Source of the DNA: Portulaca oleracea
Taxonomy: Eukaryota; Streptophyta; Magnoliopsida; Caryophyllales; Portulacaceae
Assembly: GCA_029582165.1 (NCBI GenBank)
Contig: CM055868.1
Location: 17,290,391 to 17,354,390 of the forward strand
DNA length: 64,000 nt
Direction of reading: 5' to 3'
How positions within the stretch are numbered: position 1 is the first letter of the stretch; every line of letters starts with the position of its first letter. The notes beneath the pieces are model-generated. The model made no database searches and was not told the DNA's origin. It worked only from the letters and a program-made list of their open reading frames with translations. Below, one piece after another: positions 59,327 through 64,000 of this stretch. Made by a program: the position numbers and the translations under genes.

Positions 59327-60165
59327 CGCTATCCGTAGCGGCGAGTTTGAGGGTGAGATAGTGCTGACGCGGTATGGGCGAAGATGAAAATGACAGTGCA
59401 ACGAAAAGGACGAGTGTCGGTGGTGAGAAAAATACATATTTAAATAATCAAATGTGAGGTTTATACCTTTTTTCTAAATATTTTAATGAAACCCACACTC
59501 ACTATTGGAAACCAAGTTAATATGAGGGTGTATTTGGCCAAGCTACTGCTTCTTCAAAATAACTTTTTAGGAACAGTTTTGCGAAACTGTTTCTTCAAAA
59601 AGTTTTAGGTGTTTGGTAATGTAGGGTATAGAAGTAATTTTGGAAAGTATAAACTATTAACTAGTGTTTGACTAATGAATACTTATTTTTACAACTTTAA
59701 AATCTAAAAAGTGAGTATTAGATTCTTTTTGTTTATTCACTTTTAACAATTTAGAATACATATTTAATTTCTCTCATTATAATATTTAACTTCTATTTTC
59801 TAAAAAAATTATTATAATACACATTTAATTTTCTTCTTTATTCTATTTAATTTCTTATTTATTTTTAAAATTACGTGCAGTGGTTTTTCTTCAAAACTTT
59901 TATGTAACCTATATGAAATAATTTAATGAGCTCTATATAAACAAGAAAATATTATTATTAAGCATTGCATATTTTTTACTAATAAATATGTAAACTTAAA
60001 AATTAAATAATATGAGAAAATAAGATTTTCTCACAAGAAATTAGCAATATCTTAAAAATAGAAAAATACATATATTTTTTTTCCTAGGAAAGTTCAAATA
60101 TATTTGTGGAAAAAAAACATAACTTCCTTAAATTTCTTTAGTAGTTTCCAAGATGCTAGAAGTTA

Positions 60166-60923
60166 AGTGCCTGTTTGGCCTAGTTTCTAAAAAGGTATTT
60201 TTTGCTTTTTACAAACAGTTTTTATAAAAACTATTTTTGGAGAGGTGTCGAAATGTTTGGCCTAACTTATAAGATAAGTGATTTTACTAAATTAAAGCCT
60301 TTGGTCTAACTTATAATATAGTGTTTTTACTAAATTTAATTGTTTAACCTAGCTTTTAAAATTATCATGTGTTTTTGGGAGTAAAATTATCTTATGATTA
60401 TTTACATTTTTCTCTTTTTATTAATTTTAAAAAAAATTATCATGTTTTAATTTTAGCAATAATTATAATTATATAGTTATAGTTATAATAATTATTATTA
60501 TAACTATATATGGTCTTACTTAACTATAAAATTATTTAAATTAAATATTTATATATCAAAAATTTACTAAATACCATATTTGTAAAGAAATTAAATAATA
60601 AAAATGTCTAACGTAATATTAAAGATTCTAACATAATATTAAAATATTTAAATGCTATCTTTATAAGAATCAGAATATTTATTTGTAATTATGGAAACTA
60701 ATAAAAAAATTATGGAAACTAATCACTAAAGAATCCTATAGATTGAGTAGAGATTAGTTTGTAGGAAGCAGAAGCAGCAATTTACTGCTTCTGCTTTTGG
60801 AGCTGTTTTTGGCCAAAACTGTTTTTGGAAAACAATTATTAGCTTCTAAAAAAAGCACCGTTTGGCCTAGTTTGTGCTTTTTAACTCCAAAAACACTTCC
60901 AAAAGCTAGGCCAAACAAACACT
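60166..60923. mobile_element. hAT-type MITE, 758 bp, nested
   Basis: Ends AGTGCCTGTTTGGCCTAG and, inverted, AGTGTTTGTTTGGCCTAG, flanked by AGAAGTTA (60158-60165) and AAAAGTTA (60924-60931), an 8-bp duplication with one difference. Interior AT-rich; no transposase. Confidence 0.75.
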
Positions 60924-61014
60924 AAAAGTTACAAAATGTAGGTTCAACTTCTAGGGGTTATGGAAGCTAATTTTAACTTTTAAAAAGTAGGAAGCTATTT
61001 TAAAAAGAGTTTTT

Positions 61015-61363
61015 GGATGCTAATATACTGAACTTTTAGGGTATTGGACAATAATGCACTGAACTTTGACCTTGGACAATAATACACTGTACTTTGGGGG
61101 TGTTGAACAATAATGCACTTAGTATGATTTTGGCAATGACTAACTTGGTGACAATCCTATGCAGCAGGTGGAGGAGATGAATTGGTCCAAAAGTATGTGT
61201 CTTCTCGGTCTGTCACGTAAGATTGTCACCAAGTTCGCCATCGTCGAAATTGTCTCGTGTGCATTATTGTCCAACACCCCCCAAAGTTCAGTGCATTATT
61301 GTCCAAGGTTAAAGTTCAGTGCATTATTGTCCAATACTCCAAAAGTTTAGTATATTAGCGTCC
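61015..61363. mobile_element. Foldback MITE with tandem subrepeats (349 bp), nested
   Basis: Arms 61015-61118 and 61259-61363 are inverted copies. Each contains about three units of a 33-bp repeat around GGACAATAATGCACTGAACTTT. The middle carries a second inverted pair (ACTTGGTGACAATC / GATTGTCACCAAGT), so almost the whole unit can fold on itself. Confidence 0.75.
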
Positions 61364-62332
61364 AAAATTCCTTTTAAAAAAATTTCATGTTTGGATTAAT
61401 TTCAACTTTTTCCATCAAAAAGCTCCTAAAAAGCTTGGCCAAACATGCACTAACTCTAAATCTCTTGGTGGGTCATACTGCTTCCACCTCATCAATTGAG
61501 TATAATTCACGCTCACCATTGCGGATGCTCTGATAATGGCCCGTAGCACTGTCATATTAAATGATAAAATATTTATGTTACGTACTGCTTTACATTCTGC
61601 ACTTTTTAACATTGTGCTCAAAAATAACTTGCAAATTTTAACTTTATTTTCTTATTGAAATGTGTTAATTATGTTCGATTATAACCCATTTTGAGTTGTA
61701 TCATAAATATTCTAACAGATGCTTACACGCAGTAATATGTTAATTTGAAATGTATACAAGGTTTATGTGACATAGTGTAACAATTTATTTAAAAAAAAAT
61801 TAATTCAAATATCTCAAATTACGCATGAAAGAACTTCAAATAAAAATCAAAAGCAAAATCAATACCCTGAAATTTCATCATAGAGCAGGGTATAGAGAGT
61901 CTGAGGTAACATCTTATGTTTAGATTTTGCAATTTAGAGATATTAATTCTAATTAACCCAAAATTTAAAAAACATTAACTATCAACTACTAGGTCTGGTC
62001 ATGAGATTTTTGGGGTCTTGGGCAACACAATAGATCAATTTGTAGAATTAGCCCTTTTAAACAACGATACTAAGGATTTAGGCAAAAATGCATCCCCATG
62101 AAGACTAATTTTTTTTCATGAAATTGATATGAAATGTTGCTCTTCTATACCCAACAATACATTGCAAAGAGAAAATTTTTCATTTGTGTTTGCATAAGTG
62201 AAAATATAATCACAATCTTATCCAAAAAACATTTTTGAACATTCACAAAGCGTCAATTTTCACATGTTATGCATCTTCCCGTTGATAAATCATCATTCCC
62301 ATTAGATTAGATTAGTTCTCCAAGTTACATTA

Positions 62333-62697
62333 GACCATCCGCAACGATGAGTTTGACACTGAAATAATGCTGATGTGACGTGGGCGAAGACGAGAAAGAC
62401 AGTGCAGCGGCAAGGACGAGTGTTGGTGGTGAGAAAAAGTCGAACTCGTGCTCGCCGCGCGAGGGCGAGGACGAGGACGAGATTCTCGACATATTTTTTC
62501 ATATTTTTTTATTTTTGTTATAAATGTATTTAAACTATTAAATATGGGGCATACACATTTTTTTTACTTAATCAAACTCACACTCACTATTGGAAAGCAA
62601 GTTAACATGGAGAGTCTAACTCTAATTTTTTTTTGTGGGCCACACAACTTCCATCTCATTAAGTGAGTATAACTCATGCTCACCATTGCGGGTGCTC
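62333..62697 (+). mobile_element. MITE (CATCCGCAA family), intact copy of 365 bp
   Basis: Left end GACCATCCGCAACGATGAG and inverted right end GAGCACCCGCAATGGTGAG. Contains a CG-rich patch (CTCGCCGCGCGAGGGCGAGGA, 62451-62470) absent from the other copy. No clear target duplication. Confidence 0.7.
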
Positions 62698-64000
62698 TGG
62701 CTATAAGAGAAACAACAATGGGCCAAAATAAGGGGTCAAATTGAAGATATCTCATTCTCATTAAATTATATTAATTGTCCAAGTTAATGAGTTTCTACAT
62801 GCTAGGCATCTTCCTTTTAGGCCCTGTTCTTTAATTTGTTATGATAGGTTTATCTTTATCTTTACCTAACCTTACCTTACCTTATCATCCCGAAAGAATA
62901 TGACTATACATTTAGATAATTATATTTATTCAACTCACAGAATTTATTTAAAATTAGAAAGAAACATGTGATGTAACGTTTACCTACCTCCCATACTTTC
63001 CTTTTTTTTACCTTACCTTACTTTACCTATACCCTTAAAAAGAAAAGCCTTAACAAATAACAAATCAGTTTCCTCAGTATTCTAACTACTCATTATTCCA
63101 ATTTCATCCACTTACTTGAAAGTTAATCGATCAATAATTAATCAATTAATTCAGATTAGATCATTTATACATGTACTTGTCCAAAATTTTACAATGAAAG
63201 CCCCCTACGTTTTTTTTTCCAATAATTTGGGATAGAAGCTGATATTGCAAATTCATCATCATCAAAAGTAACTAAAGGTGAAGACTAGAGCCCTACTTCT
63301 GAGAATCTTGAACAAAATTTACTTCCAAGTGGAGTGGTTTGAAACGTGAATAAGCCTAGGCCTAATCACTAATCTTGCTTGCTTCCTCAGCCTACACAAG
63401 GTCGTGAGCCCATTTGCATGGGCGTGTTAGGGCAATCCTTTTTGTTTTTCGACAGTGGACTGTGAGGTCCCATAAGATACTTTGTACTTGGGTTGGGCCC
63501 CACAAAACCAAAGCTAATTTTTTTCAAAAGACCGTGGGCCCTGGGTGGTTTCCCCTTGGCCCTACCCTAGGGCCAGACCTGTCAACTACTCCACGAAAAA
63601 GAAGTAGAGAAAGTTTAACAACACATTTTACTTTAGTCCATTACAATCTCAGTCGAAAAAAAAAATCATTGTGAAACCTTTTCAATAAATGACCATTTTC
63701 CCTTCCATTGCTAAACTAAAGCTAAAGAAGAAGGACATAAGACTTAAGGAGAAGGAAAGCAACAAAGGAAGAAAAAATTGACAATATGTGATATTCCAAC
63801 TTCTTCTCTCTTTAATGGAAAAAGAGAGAATGAGAACAGGAGGGTCAGTCCATTTGGGGGATGATGTATGCAAGCTCCCAAAGATTAGAGTATTGAACTT
63901 ACAAACACCATATAGACACACAAACACAGTTGCTTGTATTAAAACAAAGCTAATTGGATGCAATTAGCTGGAATAGATGACAAACTGATGTGAAACAATA
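62698..64000. other. Intergenic DNA, no gene seen
   Basis: No coding similarity. TTGGGCCCCAC at about 63493 and GTGGGCCCTGG at about 63535 resemble TCP/site II promoter elements, so a gene may start beyond the right edge, but nothing here proves it. Confidence 0.4.

Larger units (their letters stand above)
59526..61451. mobile_element. hAT-like element inside the split MITE
   Basis: Ends GGGTGTATTTGGCCAAGCT and, inverted, AGTGCATGTTTGGCCAAGCT. Host sequence of a few bases is missing at the junction compared with the intact copy, and no clean target duplication remains. It contains two further insertions. Confidence 0.55.
59327..61530 (+). mobile_element. MITE (CATCCGCAA family) split by nested insertions
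   Basis: The left part 59327-59525 and right part 61452-61530 together match the uninterrupted copy at 62333-62697. Shared blocks are GAGTTTGA, ACAGTGCA, GGACGAGTGT, GGTGGTGAGAAA, CACTCACTATTGGAAA, AACTCTAA, and GCTCACCATTGCGG near the end. The central 1.9 kb is later insertions. Confidence 0.7.

Noticed and set aside
63482..63545. A gene promoter from TGGGCCCCAC/GTGGGCCC motifs
   Set aside because: The motifs are suggestive, but no coding exon is visible within the remaining window.

Overview
The window is AT-rich nuclear DNA of a eudicot plant. It holds spliced genes with plant-type introns, plant LTR retrotransposons, Mutator-like, hAT and Harbinger elements, and a plant mobile domain gene. 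The species cannot be fixed from the sequence alone. Only two intact cellular genes are visible. They are paralogs encoding UDP-arabinose 4-epimerase (MUR4/UXE family, Golgi UDP-xylose to UDP-L-arabinose), on the + strand at 24.2-30.5 kb and 49.8-55.9 kb. Each has ten coding exons with identical phases plus a leader intron, and each carries a textbook U12-type (minor spliceosome) fourth coding intron.

Layout. 1-0.56 kb is a satellite-like tandem repeat. 3.6-14.0 kb is an old, decayed Ty1/copia element on the - strand. It is split by a 6.68-kb LTR retrotransposon (LTRs 4481-5869 and 9756-11156, 5-bp target duplication CAAAT, tRNA-Asp-type primer site, gag-like ORFs but no pol). 14.2-15.45 kb has a Mutator-type foldback element and a Harbinger-type MITE. 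15.8-16.3 kb is TAATATT low complexity. 16.79-17.28 kb is a 231-bp-arm inverted repeat that looks like a gene fragment. 17.5-19.5 kb is a broken plant mobile domain (MAIN-like) gene. Convergent with it at 19.8-23.0 kb is a broken MULE transposase fused to an OTU cysteine-protease domain, with a 20-bp-period array of palindromes in its first intron.

Between the two epimerase genes (30.5-49 kb) lies a transposon graveyard. It includes a hAT MITE split by a solo LTR, a second LTR-like unit of the same family, a LINE (endonuclease/RT) remnant, two more solo LTRs with exact 5-bp target duplications in a degenerate host repeat, tRNA-like pol III boxes and a Harbinger MITE. Downstream of the second gene (56-62.7 kb) MITEs dominate, including a three-level nest at 59.3-61.5 kb.

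The two epimerases would do the same job, supplying UDP-arabinose for pectin, arabinogalactan and arabinoxylan synthesis. Their coding sequence is strongly conserved while introns and spacers have diverged, so the duplication looks old and both copies look functional. Everything else I can identify is mobile DNA or its debris. All calls were read by eye; no database search was run.
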